A stretch of 64,000 bases of DNA from Colletotrichum lupini. Its lineage: Eukaryota > Ascomycota > Sordariomycetes > Glomerellales > Glomerellaceae. Under the pieces are notes generated by a model. It worked only from the letters and a program-made list of their open reading frames with translations. It did no database searches and was not told where the DNA came from. Shown here piece by piece: positions 1 through 11,333 of the stretch. A program made the position numbers and the translations under genes. How positions within the stretch are numbered: the stretch's first letter is position 1; each line of letters opens with the position of its first letter. The stretch lies in NCBI RefSeq assembly GCF_023278565.1, contig NC_064673.1:3348001-3412000 (forward strand), in the 5' to 3' direction.

Positions 1-156
1 GCTCTCCGGCCAACCTCGCCTATCAAACCACCCTCTTCGGACTTTAACATAATTCCATAAGATCACAATCAGGAAGAACTCAATCTCGAGCCGCCGTTGG
101 TTCATCCCCTCCGTCTGAGATGTCCAATATCGGATATTCACCGTTCGACCGGCCGC

Positions 157-867
157 TCATGGACATCGTCGATTGGGAAGCTCCCAGAGCATCGCCCAGT
201 TGATGTGAGGCTGCTCCAAGCCATACTGGCTAAAGTCAATCAGGTACTCGTCAATATCCTTGAACCCGACCTTTTGGTACAGATGATGGCCAGCTCTTGA
301 AGACTCGAGATAGGCCGGAACGCCCAATCGAACAGCTTCCTGCACTATGGGTGTCATCAACTGCCACCCTGCTCCACGTCTTTGGTGCTTTGGGTCCGTC
401 ACCAAGATATGCAGATCTGTCGTCTGCGTTAGCTGTCATTCACAACCGCCACACACGCATTAAACGTGCCATATCCACCACTTACAGACGACCTTCTTGC
501 CACCCATCAAACGCTGGCGCATCTCGTCCAAACCATGGAACAGTTTGTTACACGCCTCCTCGTTACAGCCAGGTCCCCAGACACGTGGTTTTGGCACCGG
601 CAACCCCTCCGAGTACGCATTCCACTTGCTCCAAGCAATGATCGCCTCGTCGCCAGAGAGTTCCGTGTCCACCGCTTTGTGGAAGCGCACGGTTGTGTCC
701 TCTCGAAACTGTTTGGCCAGTTCTTCAGCTCGAATCCCCATGATATCCTCCGGCATGGGTCCGGGGAATAGGACTGGATCAAGTGGGCTCCCCGAGAACG
801 CCAGTTTCTCAATCTCGGCGCACCGCCGAAGATCACTCTCCAACACCGGCTGGATTTCGATTGGCAT
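157..867 (-). CDS. GNAT-family N-acetyltransferase
   Basis: Two exons, 423-157 and 867-466, joined across a 42-bp intron (424-465) with a GCTAAC branch-like site just before the acceptor. The joined protein has about 225 residues. It starts MPIEIQPVLESDL, a typical GNAT beginning, and carries the acetyl-CoA binding loop motif VTDPKHQRRGAGWQL directly after the splice junction, followed by YLESSRAGHHLYQKVGF. This is the usual GNAT motif A then motif B order. Known members transfer an acetyl group from acetyl-CoA to small amines or protein N-termini; the substrate cannot be read from sequence. The splice choice is supported because it restores the hydrophobic strand LHILVTDP that leads into motif A. 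A cytoplasmic enzyme is expected, since no signal peptide is visible. The fold is confident and the substrate unknown. Confidence 0.8.
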
Positions 868-2662
868 GTTTTCTGAATATGCTGCGCTTCCGAATAGTCT
901 TTATTGAAGGTTGAGCGACGTACTCGAACTTTTTGTCGCGGAGAAGACTTCACCTTTACTTGTACACCTGTACAGACCATGCCGGGTGCCTATTATGCGG
1001 GGTTCTTCGGCGTGGGGTCCCTATCCAGGTCTCGGCTCGGAAACCGATCGGTCTGACTCATCAAAGGATTCGTGTTGTTTTTCGTCACCCTATAGATCAG
1101 TCTCTCGGTGACCGTCTAGGAAGCTCGTCAACGAGGGATCGTTTCCTGCATGCATCACGCGCGAAATGGGACATCTCAACAAGAATACGCAAGGTGGCAA
1201 GCTGTCAGAATTTGTCATTTCTGGCAGCTGCAGAAGGGATATGCAACGCTTATATGCAACTCCATTTTAGCCTCAAGGTTTGTTCTTAGCACCCTTGAAG
1301 GCTTATTTCACCGGGGAAATGTTGAAGCCATGATTGCTCATGTGACAGTGAGAGGCTATTAGATGGGACCGGCCGCGTGCTATTTCTCACCAGAAGGACA
1401 GCACATGGTCTGATTAAACACTGGATTCATGGTTCGTCGTTTATGGATCATGGATGACGGTTGACATGTCCATGCTAAGCTAATGAAGCTTTGATTCCTA
1501 GGCAGGGACCGGAAAGCTATGTCCATCAAGCAGCTATGTCGTTTTCGTGTCGTGGACCCAGACGTTGACCACCAAATTTACGTACGGAGCTATCCAGCCA
1601 TGATAGTAGAGCCTCATTCAAGGAGTTTGCGGGGACGTCCCGCCGACGTCAAAAAGTTCGGATATTCTTGATGCACAACCAATGGGCTTGGAAAGCGGAG
1701 AGATCTTGTCGGCCGGGGATGAGGAGGCGCAGCGATACATGCGCGCATCACCAAATTCATCGGCAGCATTCGTCAAAATCGTTCAAAATCGTGTGTCCAC
1801 GAAACACGTCCGAGCATTCACCTTGCGTCCCCGGTCGACTGGCATTGGCCACATTTCGACAACAGCTTGGTGTCTCTTGTCGTTCGTCTCAAGTATGTGG
1901 CACTTGACGGCTGCGTCCCGGAGTGTCTCCTCTTGAGGCCCTTGAGAGCCTCCCCGAGCTCCACAGGCCTCGATGTCGTCGCCGCTGTCGACATGGTGCG
2001 GTCCGTTTCATGGCTCCTGCAGCCCAGCTGTCGCCGCGGCGCCAGGACCTCATCCCTGTTGCATCGGGACCTTGCCTTCCCTTCCTGCACCGAGTTGCGC
2101 GCACGGGTCAGGGGTTTCTTAGCCACAGAAGCTTAATCCTCCTTTCGGCCGCCGGTTCACGATCGTTTGGCTGTCTTGTACCTGTCAGACTGTCAAAAGT
2201 GGGTAATGGCTGCAGACCAGTACTTCCCGGCCGAGAATCACGGACGTCAACACAGACCTTTGTGGTCTGTATCCAGAGGATCCTTGCGTCGGGGACGCAG
2301 ATGCTGGAGTCGCGAAGGCTGCTTCCCAGCCTGGAGATAGCGTTCTCAGGTTGTGAGCTACTGCAAGCTCAAGGATCGTTAACTTCCTCACGGTACGGAT
2401 GTGTCTCACGGTTTCACGTTCCAGGCGCAGACGGGAGCCAACGAAGGTCCATCCTCCCATCTTGGTCCTGGATGTGATCTGGGCTTCAACCACCACAGAC
2501 TGGTTGACCAAAGCTTATAAAACTGTTCGGTATCCCACCGGAAGAGAACGTCTTTTTGGAGCATCAGACAAGGATCTTAAGAACAATAGCTTGGTTATTC
2601 CCAAAGCCTCAATACTTTCTTCGAAAACCTTCAGACCCTTCGTCTGTTATCTTCACATCAAA
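868..2662. other. intergenic region, no supported gene
   Basis: Divergent promoter space between the acetyltransferase and the HsbA-like gene. Several short open frames exist on both strands around 1670-2480, but none shows a recognisable domain or a consistent exon structure. A TATA-like TTATAAAAC lies at about 2515-2523, some 145 bp before the next start codon. Confidence 0.5.
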
Positions 2663-3712
2663 ATGGTTACCATGCGCCTGACCCTTGCTCTCTTCGCCCA
2701 GGCGGCCATCATTACTGCCGTACCTCTCCAGCCTATCCGAATCATCCAGATCGAGGAGAGAGCTGCAGGTGATCTTGACACCATTGAGCGTGCTCTGGCT
2801 CCCGTCTCCGAATCACTTGCCAACGTCGATGCTGCAGTCCTCTCTTTGGATGGAGGCCCAGTCACGGCAAACAACCTTCTCATCTTCTCTCAGCAAGCCC
2901 AGGTGGCTACCGACCAGGCCACAGTCGACATACAGTCTGCTGGTGACCTTAGTGCCTTCAGAGCTGCCAGGCTTCGCCGCACTACCGACGCTCTCATCGA
3001 TCAGACGACTGTCACTGTGAACGACCTAGTCTCCCGCAAGCCTGTTCTTGACAACCTTGGCGTCAGTGGTGTTGCATTGGAGTCCCTCCAGAGGCAGAAG
3101 ATTTCCAGCATGGCATTGACGGCTGCGCTTGAGGAAAAGGTTCCCAGAGTCGGGCAGAGAATCGCAGCTGAGGGCAGGGCTCAGATCGAGTCCGTGATGG
3201 ACCAGGCAATCGCAATCTACTCTGAGCCCGCCGTCGCTGCTGTCCCGGCTGTTGCTCCTCCTCCTGCTACGCCTGCCAACCCCAACGCCATCCCTATCGC
3301 AGTTCCTCCTGCCGCTGCTCCTCCTGCCGCTGCTGTTCCTGCACCCCCGGCCGCTGTCCCTGCTCCTCCTGCAGCTGCTCCGGCCCCTCCTGCTGCCGCG
3401 CCAGCATGGCCCGATCAAGCTCCTCAACCTCCTGCCGCCGCCGTCCCGGCTGCTGACCCCAACGGTGCTGTTCCTCAGGCTGGAACTCCTCCTCCCGTTG
3501 CGGCTCCTCAGCCGGCGCCCGCAGTCGCTGCTCCTCCCGCTGTTGCCCCCGCTCCTGCTCCTGCGGTCCCCGTCGCTACAGTTCCCCTGGTAGCTCCCGT
3601 CCCGCCTCCCCAGATCACACCTGTTTCCGGCCGCAAGGCCCTCAAGGACAAGAAGAAGAAGGCGTCAAGAATCAACGCGGTTGAGGTCGAGGGCGAGACT
3701 GCTGAGCAGTAA
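2663..3712 (+). CDS. HsbA-like (cell wall galactomannoprotein family) secreted protein with Pro/Ala tail
   Basis: Single exon, 349 residues. The frame stays open upstream to 2399, but the ATG at 2663 is chosen because it is followed at once by a signal peptide (MVTMRLTLALFAQAAIITAVP) and by a TATA-like box about 145 bp upstream. Residues about 25-180 form the helical HsbA-type domain (starting DLDTIERALAPVSESLANVD, later LLIFSQQAQ and LQRQKISSMALTAALEEKV). Family members are secreted or wall-bound and bind hydrophobic surfaces. From about residue 195 the protein becomes a long low-complexity Pro/Ala/Val tract built of APPA and PAP-like units, then ends in a Lys-rich stretch (ALKDKKKKASR) and an acidic tip. 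No GPI-anchor signal is visible. The tail is much longer than the core domain needs and may act as a wall-spanning stalk. Confidence 0.72.
   Translation: MVTMRLTLALFAQAAIITAVPLQPIRIIQIEERAAGDLDTIERALAPVSESLANVDAAVLSLDGGPVTANNLLIFSQQAQVATDQATVDIQSAGDLSAFRAARLRRTTDALIDQTTVTVNDLVSRKPVLDNLGVSGVALESLQRQKISSMALTAALEEKVPRVGQRIAAEGRAQIESVMDQAIAIYSEPAVAAVPAVAPPPATPANPNAIPIAVPPAAAPPAAAVPAPPAAVPAPPAAAPAPPAAAPAWPDQAPQPPAAAVPAADPNGAVPQAGTPPPVAAPQPAPAVAAPPAVAPAPAPAVPVATVPLVAPVPPPQITPVSGRKALKDKKKKASRINAVEVEGETAEQ
3240..3600 (+). repeat. low-complexity Pro/Ala-coding repeat
   Basis: Degenerate tandem units of the type GCTCCTCCTGCC, in frame within the HsbA-like gene, encode APP and PAP repeats. The units are imperfect and vary at third positions, as expected of an old coding repeat rather than a recent microsatellite. 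Confidence 0.7.
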
Positions 3713-4147
3713 GCGTATCTATCAGTGATGATTATGAAATTGGAGTTTCAAGGTACCACAGGTGCAGGAATTGGATTGAATGGGTTTACTCCAGAATGCT
3801 ATAATATCATCAAAAATAGAATGATCTAATGCATATTAATGCACATCACAAATGTTTGCTTGAGAAAGCATATTCATCACTCAGTGAAAGCCTCATAGAG
3901 TCATAGACCAATTGCGCGTGGTCTCGACTCTCCCAGCCCTGCCACCCTAGACAAACTAGCTATACGTGAAAGTAAGCTAAGAGCGCAGGGAAGTGCAAGA
4001 TTGAGACTGAGCGTACATAAAGTTCGATGCCATTGACTGGGCAGATGCTACCCTACTGCAAAACACGGCATTGCAGATCACAACAGCGCCATACATAAAA
4101 CACACAAACAATTTCAATTGTGCAGCAGCAGAAGCAGCAGCGCGGCG
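3713..4147. other. convergent 3' intergenic region
   Basis: Non-coding stretch between two convergent genes. Nothing is recognisable apart from a short GCA/CAG-rich run near 4122-4145. Confidence 0.5.
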
Positions 4148-4824
4148 CTAATGCAGGAGCTCAGCGACGCTAGAGATTATCGTGACTAGTTCCTCGCGGA
4201 TTTTCGCGACGGATGGCTCCGCGTCGACGACGGTCAGCTTTTTTGCGTTTGCGGAAGTCGTCTACCACAAGGGAGGTTGTGGTTTCGAAGGTGAGGAAGC
4301 GGTTTCGGATTGCTTGCATCTGGTCGTCGAATCGGCCGCGGGGGAGGAGACGATGGAAGGTTGTTTCTGGAGAGCATTGCAGTGCGAGGAGGGGGGTTAT
4401 GGGGCCGATGAGGGCTTGGAAGTGCGTTGATTGTTCTATTGATCTTGGGAATCCTTTTGGTTTGGGTTTGGGTCACCTTCTGTGTTACAGAATTCCCGGG
4501 GGGTTGCAGAAGCAGCTTATCATCCAGAATGAACACTCTTGTGCCACCCTCCATCAACTTTGTGATTCGACCTTTGAGAATAGCCATTGTGATTTCAATC
4601 GGACCTATTGTGCCTGCAAGCATGTTTGCTCTGATGATGTCTGCGTGGGGGCCTTCTTCCCCGCGTTCCATCTCCTCGCGGAGGACGTCGCCGATGCTGA
4701 TGTGCGAGAGGTTGTATTTCTGAGAGAGGAGGCGGCATTGCGTGGCTTTGCCTGAGCAAGGTCGGCCTAGTATGCTGATCACGACAGGCACTGGTTTATT
4801 TGGTTCCGGTTGATGTTTTTCCAT
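4148..4824 (-). pseudogene. adenylate/UMP-CMP kinase-like gene, probably broken
   Basis: The first exon (4824-4521) encodes a P-loop (GRPCSGKATQ, degenerate against the usual GxPGSGKGTQ), the nucleotide-binding HISIGDVLREE, and the core ending VFILD. The frame needed next, GFPRSIEQ then FQALIGPITPLLAL, begins at 4453 after a 67-bp gap whose acceptor is AG but whose donor reads AT instead of GT (ATAAGC at 4520-4515). The frame then shifts again at a six-A run (plus-strand T run 4239-4244). Upstream it reads VVDDFRKRKK; only with five A would it continue as LTVVDAEPSVAKIREEL and stop at 4148-4150, the normal family C-terminus. As read, translation would end at about 4171 in a basic tail. So there are two independent lesions in an otherwise well conserved gene. 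An assembly error at the homopolymer is possible, and the AT donor is harder to explain that way. Confidence 0.6.
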
Positions 4825-6759
4825 GTGGTTCTTCCATAGTGTAGGTATCGTATGGATTGGAGCTTCAGGACAACATATTATTGATCCTGAAAAGCTGAGA
4901 AAGCATCACCGCATCGGAAAAAAACTACGAAGTTTTGCAATTTGACGAATTGAAATCATCAAGGTTGTGGGGTTAATTCTTGATCAAAGAGGTTCAATTA
5001 AGGTTGTGTTGGTTTTCGTTTCTGTTGGTTTGGTGTTTTGTTGGTTCTCTCGTTTCGCGTGATGCAAATACCCATGCTTGCCACCTCTGGCCGGGCAGAA
5101 CACGATTGAATATCATCTGGTTCAAGTCATGTTCAATTTGGAGATGTGGCCCAAGCTATTTTGTCATTTCTTGTTGTCTCTTTCACGAGTTCCTTGATTT
5201 GTGTGGTTCAATGTCACCACACAGGAGGGTAGATGTTTGCTGGTGCAACCTCAAGTGAGGTTCGGGAGTTGACAAGATGACGGGGGTTTCCTAGGCGAAC
5301 AACTGGGATGTCCGCTGCTCGCAGTGGTTGATGCAACGTGGGGGTTCGAATATTTCCCCTTCTGGGATCCCGCGGGCCCTCGGTTCCTCCTCGAACCACG
5401 GGAACCTCCAAACAACGGGCAGTCAAAAACTCGAGTCCCCTCTTATCGCCAACCACGCATGAACCGGCCCATAATTAAGGCTTGTGTTAAGTGCAGGTTA
5501 GGCGCCAGTTGAATATGTGTTTCAACGACGAATAATCGTGATGGGTGAACGGCATTAGGCTCTCTTGCGTTGATGCCTAGGGAGGGATGATTACTTAAGC
5601 TCTAAGGTGACGGTCGGGAGAAATCCGAAGGTCCGGGAGCAGGCCAGCGCACGGATACAACATTCACAATAGTGTCGTTTTTTGTTTTTTTCATAAAAGA
5701 TATCACCGACAGAACATTGCTTTTGTACGCCCCGGGAATGAGACTCGAACGTTGGAAACCGAGCACGATCAGCTGAGTGAGATCGAGCCCAATCAACCAT
5801 TTTCCTGGACAAATACCCCTCAAATGAACAATGGGATTACCCAGTGGCCACAATACCAAGCATGTAATCTGGCCTGAGGTCCACGTCATCTGGACTTTTG
5901 AACTCCAAAGTTCCCCTTTCCTTGGCCGGAGATCCATCTTGGACGGAGTTCCAGACCTCGTCATAACGCCGGTCCACGATGCTTTACATATGCAACAGGA
6001 CTAGATGGGAATAAGTTCGAACTCTTGGCTACACACACCAACGCCAAAGTACTCCAAAGTTCTCCAAATCACTCCAATATCATTGGAGATGAGTACGCAG
6101 CCCCGTTTGCCCCCGTATCCTCCTCACCGGTTGAAAAAGGGGGCAAAAGGAAAGGAAGAAAAAAGCAAACCAGATTGTACGGTTTACCAGAAACGAACAA
6201 TATGACGCCGAGTGGCTTTTTCCCGACTTTTTTGCTGAATCCCCGATGGGGCCCTTGGCTGTCGTGACCCTTGACTGCATCCGGGGTCCCGGTCCAACGA
6301 GGGTCCCTTTCACTCCTTATCAATTATCTCATCGTCAAAGCTCAACGCTCAACTGCCGTTCAGCCCCTTTCCCGAGAACAGCCAGCTGAGCTCCCAGGCT
6401 CCCAGCCCAGGGAAAAAATTAACGGGATACGGGATCGGCACGCACGACTCGACCTGACATTTCCCTTTCCCTCCCTTCCCACCCCAGTTCTTCAAAGCGC
6501 CACTGCCCACTATGAGGCCCTCGCGCCCAAGCGAGATGATGGCATGCCATCAGATTCATAAAATCCCACGAGGACCGTAGGCCCCGGTACCGAAGCTAGA
6601 CAGGCCCCCTTCGAAGCGCTCTTTAAAGTTCCTGAGCCGCCGTCCCGGGACTACTACATCTCAGGGCCAGTTCCCAATCCCACATGTTGATCACCTTCCC
6701 TTTTACTCCTTCATACATCGCACTCTTCTGATACTAAGAAGGACCTGCGACTGACAAAG
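4825..6759. other. intergenic region, no supported gene
   Basis: About 1.9 kb between the kinase-like gene and the P450, presumably holding both promoters. Some short stretches resemble tRNA T-arms (near 5345 and 5750) but do not fold into complete tRNAs. Nothing else is recognised. Confidence 0.5.
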
Positions 6760-8593
6760 ATGGGTCTCATTTCACAACTGTACAGCCTTCGTTGGCTCTT
6801 TGCGGCGATCTTGGTAGCTGTGTACGTCGGCCACAAGATCAGGACGTATAATCGACTCCGAGCGTTCAAGGGCCCGGTCCTGTGCGGCTGGACGGAGGCG
6901 TGGCATGCCTGGGCGATTCTGACTTTCAAGTCTCACCTGAAGTACGATGAAGTATGCAGGAAATACGGTGAGCCTCTCTTCCTTCCCATCCGTTAGGGTT
7001 TCTACCCCAAGTCCTCTTCACCGTCTTCTTCCTTACAAGCGTCGTGATCGGCCATGCTGCCAAGTTCACGACATGGCCCGAGCTGAACATGAAGGAAAGC
7101 CCAATGCTGAACCCATCCTCTTAGGGACGATCGCTCGCGTCGGGCCGAACGACCTGATCACATCTTCGCCCGAGCTTCTCGTCTACATGAGCGGCATCCG
7201 GTCGCCGTACACGCGAACGGAGTGGTACTACCGCGCGTGCCGGCACATGTCAGAGAACGATCACGTCTTTAGTGAGATGGACGAAGAGAAGCACAGGGTG
7301 CTGAGGCAACGGATGGGAGCCGGGGTACGTTTTTGACGATCTTCACTTACCTAGTCTGATACGGACCATGCCAGTACTGACGAAACCACCATCAAAGTAT
7401 TCTGGAAAAGAGAACCTGGCGCTAGAGGACTCGGTCGACACACACGTGTCGGAGCTGGTCCAGCTCATCCGGTCAAAGTACATGTCCACAGAGTTCGCGG
7501 CGCGACCCATGGACCTGGCCATGAAGATGCAGTACCTCACGCTCGACGTCATCAGCAACATCAGCTACGGCAAGCCCTTTGGCGACCTGCGCGCCGACGA
7601 AGACATGTTTGGCGTCGCCGAGTCAGCCGAAGTCGGCATGACAATCTTCACGTACAAGATCGGCCTCGGCCTCTACAAGATCCTGCAGAAGCCCATCGTG
7701 GCACGCCTCCTCGGCCCCAAGGAGACGGACGCCTCGGGTTTCGGCCGCATGTTCGCCAACGGCCGCGCCATCATCAAGGAGCGCCTGGCGCGCGACACGG
7801 AGAAGCGGTCCGATATGATTGCGTCGTTTATCCGGCACGGCCTCAGCGAGGACGAGATCCTCTCCGAGACGACGCTGCAGATGATTGCCGGGTCCGACAC
7901 CACCGCCGCGTCGCTGCGCATCATCATGCTCTACCTCCTCACCCATGCCCGCGTCTACGCGAAGCTCCAGGCCGAGATTGACGCCTACGTCAGGGACGGG
8001 CAGGTTGGGTCTCGGCCGTCGGGCATCGTCTCGGACACGGAGAACAGGCGGATGCCGTACCTGCAGGCCGTTATCAAGGAGGGCATGCGTGTGCATCCGC
8101 CCGTGACGAACATGGATCCCAAGCGGGTGCCGGACGGAGGCGACACGGTTGTCGTGAACGGCGAGTCGGTGTTCTTGCCCGGCGGGACAAACATCAATGC
8201 CGCGGCGTGGCTGATGCACCTAAACAAGGAGATTTTTGGCGAGGACGCGGACGAGTTCCGGCCTGAGCGGTGGTTGCTGGAGGAGGACGAGAGGCGGTTG
8301 GTGAATATGCATCGGGTGCATGAGCTTATCTTTGGATATGGAAAGTATCAGTGCCTCGGCCGGCCCATTGCGATGATGGAGATTGGCAAGACCATTTTTG
8401 AGGTAAGCCGAGCACGGCATCCCTTCGCGCACCTTCTGAATGACCTGTGAGCTGACATATCGAACAGCTAATGCGCAACTTTGACTGGTGTCTTGCGAGA
8501 CCTGACACACCATGGAAGGAAGCGAACCACGCCGGCGTCTTCACCCACAACGATATGTGGGTGCTCGCTTCCGAACGTCCACAGTTTCAATGA
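6760..8593 (+). CDS. cytochrome P450 monooxygenase (pisatin demethylase-like group)
   Basis: Four exons: 6760-6967, 7125-7324, 7398-8402 and 8468-8593, giving 512 residues, normal for a fungal microsomal P450. The N-terminus holds a membrane anchor (WLFAAILVAVYVG). The I-helix oxygen-activation motif is AGSDTTAASLR, the K-helix ExxR is KEGMRVHPP, and the PERF-like motif is FRPERW. The haem-binding loop FGYGKYQCLGRP has its cysteine ligand at about residue 455. The splice junctions restore the family signatures KYGTIARVGPNDL and MGAGYSGKEN. P450s of this type oxidise small hydrophobic compounds at the ER using a P450 reductase. The pisatin-demethylase-like grouping is by overall motif style only, and the substrate is unknown. 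No secondary-metabolite backbone gene is adjacent. Confidence 0.88.
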
Positions 8594-9150
8594 GTCAATC
8601 TCGTGTTCAATGGGTATTGGGGTGACGGAGTCTAGGAGTAGGTCAAAGAGATCCAAATAAACGGACTCGGTAATGGGAACATTGGGATTCGGGGAAACAG
8701 AACCCTAGATGGCTGGCTAAGTCTGTTGTCGTTTGGCTGGCGCGCGTTTGGGGTTTGGAGCTGTGTGTTTCCGGACTAATTGACGGCCGGCGGAATTCAG
8801 TTTGATAGATCGTAGCTGCGGTGCAGCCCGGGGTTCAGTGCCCAGCCTAGCCGATCGCGGTCTGACAGCCGCCGGGTGGCTTAAGCGATGGTGAGGGATG
8901 TTTATGCAGTCAGCAGATAACCACCAATGGGCATTTATCTGTTAACCCACATGAAATCGTATATAAACCTAGGCATTCCCCTCAATGATTACAGATATCC
9001 ATCTTGCGATACTATTTTCAAGAGACTTGATAGTATCAGGCTCAACTATCCATACAAGAACTCCAAGCACGAGAGGGCCCCTTTCGACCAAAAGCGCCAA
9101 ATCTGTCAAATTCCCCCACGGAACCTATATTTAGCTCAAGAACCGTAGCC
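8594..9150. other. intergenic region, no supported gene
   Basis: 557 bp between two tandem plus-strand genes. It should hold the P450 terminator and the promoter of the SRPBCC gene; no clear signal was recognised. Confidence 0.45.
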
Positions 9151-9799
9151 ATGGGTCAAACGCAAAGTATCTCGGCAGAGATTGAAATCCAGGCCCCGCC
9201 GTCGGCCGTGAGATCAGTGGTAAGGACCCTGTGAAATAGAGCGAACCCGAAGCGCATTTCGGACAAATGATGGAAACTTCCATGGAAGCTCTGTGCTGAC
9301 TTTGCGTCTAATTAGTTTCTGGAGTTCAGCAAATACAAGCAGTGGAGCCAGAAGTGGACTATCGAGCCGACTGAGCCGGGCAAGGATCCCTCGGAGCTCA
9401 AGGATGGCGATAAGATCAAGGTTGACATGGGAGGCATGGCGTTCAGTCCAGTCATTGTGGTAAGGAGTTCTCAGTTCTTCTCCGCCAGATGGGCTTTGCT
9501 GTCTACAGTGAGGTGGTCGTGATTGAGTTGACTGACTCTCTTCGAATGACTAGGAAAACACAAGTGAGACGCTCCATTGGGTGGGGTCAGTTCCGCTCTT
9601 GTTCACTGGCAAACATGAGTTTTGGTTCAATCCGAGTGAGCAAAACTCCGGAGGCACCAGGTTCATCCAGGTCGAGGAAATTCGTGGCCTTTTAGCGTTT
9701 ATTATGGCACCAATATGGGGGTTCAGGCAGAAGGTTCTTTTTGGATGGAACCAGTTCAATGAAGATCTGAAGAAAGAAGTCGAGAGTCGCCCGTTCTGA
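9151..9799 (+). CDS. small SRPBCC/START-like domain protein
   Basis: Three exons, 9151-9219, 9316-9459 and 9554-9799, all phase-0 joins, encode 152 residues. The pattern is that of the SRPBCC (polyketide cyclase/Bet v 1-like) fold seen in many fungal hypothetical proteins: strand 1 with IEIQAPPSAVRSVFLEF, KYKQWSQKWTI, a glycine-rich turn GDKIKVDMGGMAF, then LHWVGSVPLLFTGKHEFWF, TRFIQVEEIRGLL and a C-terminal helix FNEDLKKEVESR. Members bind hydrophobic ligands in a deep pocket. The N-terminus MGQTQS fits an N-myristoylation signal (Gly2 with Ser at position 6), which would put the protein on membranes; that is an inference. It converges with the SET gene downstream, with 181 bp between the stop codons. 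Confidence 0.75.
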
Positions 9800-9980
9800 G
9801 ATGTCACCTGTCTCGATCGTTTGACTTTCATTAAGTACTTGAAGAGGCATGAGAGGGACAAGTTCAAGGTTGGCCAGAAGCTCTAAATATGACTGAAATG
9901 AACTTTTGGTAAATGAAAGGCTATTTTCTCAAAGCAATTTACATCCAAATTTGAGTAAGAAGGCGCATTTTCTACACCAA

Positions 9981-11333
9981 TCAAACTCTTTGTCGCCAAC
10001 TGTAGTGCTCCTTCGGATCTCTCAGTAAGTCCCTCATATCCTGCACCTGCTTTGCTCGTGGACCCTTCTCCAGCAAGAATTGCTCCTTAGCAAGCTTAGC
10101 ATACTCGAGAGCCTCCTTTTCCATTCCCAAGGAGTTATAATTCAACGCAGCAAGTCTGAAAGCATCCGACCCGTGAGACTGGTCAAGCTGCTCTTGCCGG
10201 TAGAGCGAAATGAGCTCCTCAATCATCTCCTCGTCGACCTTTGCACCGTTCCAGTGACTCATTTGCTGCTCGATTTGCCACATTTTACCGAGGCGTTGAT
10301 CAGAAGAGCGGATGAAGGCCTCGGAGAGACTGCATTGCTGACAGGTACAGCCGAAGCCCCAGTTGCGCTGAGCTCGATCTTGTCGGACGGCGCGGGAGCT
10401 GAGGGAGTCGACGTAGGAAATTGTGAGTTCCTCGCCGGGCTGAATGTCTTTTATGGCGTGTGTGTAGTGCCGCATATCTGAGTCGTCGATGTAGAAGGCA
10501 ACGCTGGGCTGTGTTAGGTACATGGAATAACATAATATGTAGCTCATGAGCCACAACAAAACTTGGGTCACTCACTTTGGCCTACAATCGTGATTGTAAC
10601 GCGAGACTTCTGGGTAATTCCCAAAGTGATGACCATCTCTGATCCCAAGGCCAAGCTCAAATGAGTTGGTGTGCATGATATCGTGCACCTTGTGTCCCGT
10701 AGATTGATGCTCGCGAGACTGACCCATCTGCGCCATGAAAGCCTTTCGAGTATCTCGCGGAAGCTTTCCGGCGGCAACATCAAGCAGACGGTACTGATTC
10801 TCCAGATCAATATCATCAACGAACCTGCGGTGCACAACAACAGCCGGCGGATGAGCCATGATCCGCTGCCCGCGCCGAATGTGCTGGTTCGCAATAACAC
10901 CCAGCCCCTTGCCGGGCATCTCCACCACGCGGAACAGCTCGCTGTCGCCCTCACCCTTGATCGACTCTTTTGCAAAAGCCGCTAGATGAGACGCCTCTTC
11001 GGCGTTGTACGCCGTGCTCACGAGGACGATGCCGCGGCCATTGGCGAAGGATGGCCGCGAGTAGGCGCAGTACGCTCCCGCGCAGGAGTGAGGGCCTTGC
11101 CAGCCTTCGTCCGAACGCCAAATGTCCTTCTTGGGCGGCTTCGCAGTCCGATTTCCGGCGAGATTGTCCAGGGCAGGCGACCCTCCAGAGGTCAAGATTG
11201 TGGGTTTGCTGCAGGCGAGTTGGGAGTCTGGGAGAAGCGGGCTTGCGGCGCATGATTCGAATAAGGGGACTTGGGTCTTGAAGCCTAGTGTTTGGCCAAA
11301 GGCCAGGCCTGCGAGAAGCATGCGTATACTCAT
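9981..11333 (-). CDS. SET-domain protein with N-terminal signal-like sequence
   Basis: Two exons, 11333-10576 and 10503-9981, with a 72-bp intron, 426 residues. The acceptor is chosen at CCCAG (10504) because it restores the SET core RYNHDCRPNVAFY. A split SET domain begins near residue 130 (FRVVEMPGKGLGVIANQHIRRGQRI) and continues through NHDCRPN to GEELTISY, then a post-SET cysteine cluster WGFGCTCQQC. The helical C-terminal tail resembles the tetratricopeptide-like end of SMYD/SET5-type proteins. The first 20 residues (MSIRMLLAGLAFGQTLGF) look like a secretory signal, odd for a presumed protein methyltransferase. Residues 30-115 are Cys-containing and unlike known SET modules. Activity and location are not shown by the sequence. 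Confidence 0.8.

Noticed and set aside
2399..2662. Upstream in-frame extension of the HsbA-like protein.
   Set aside because: It would bury the signal peptide internally, and a TATA-like box lies within it.
5255..5420. T-arm-like words GGGTTCGAA and GGTTCGAGG on the two strands.
   Set aside because: No complete cloverleaf on either strand; probably chance in repetitive purine-rich DNA.
5690..5790. Possible minus-strand tRNA (GTTCGAGTCTC with a D-arm-like stretch).
   Set aside because: The T-stem does not pair and no seven-base acceptor stem can be formed.
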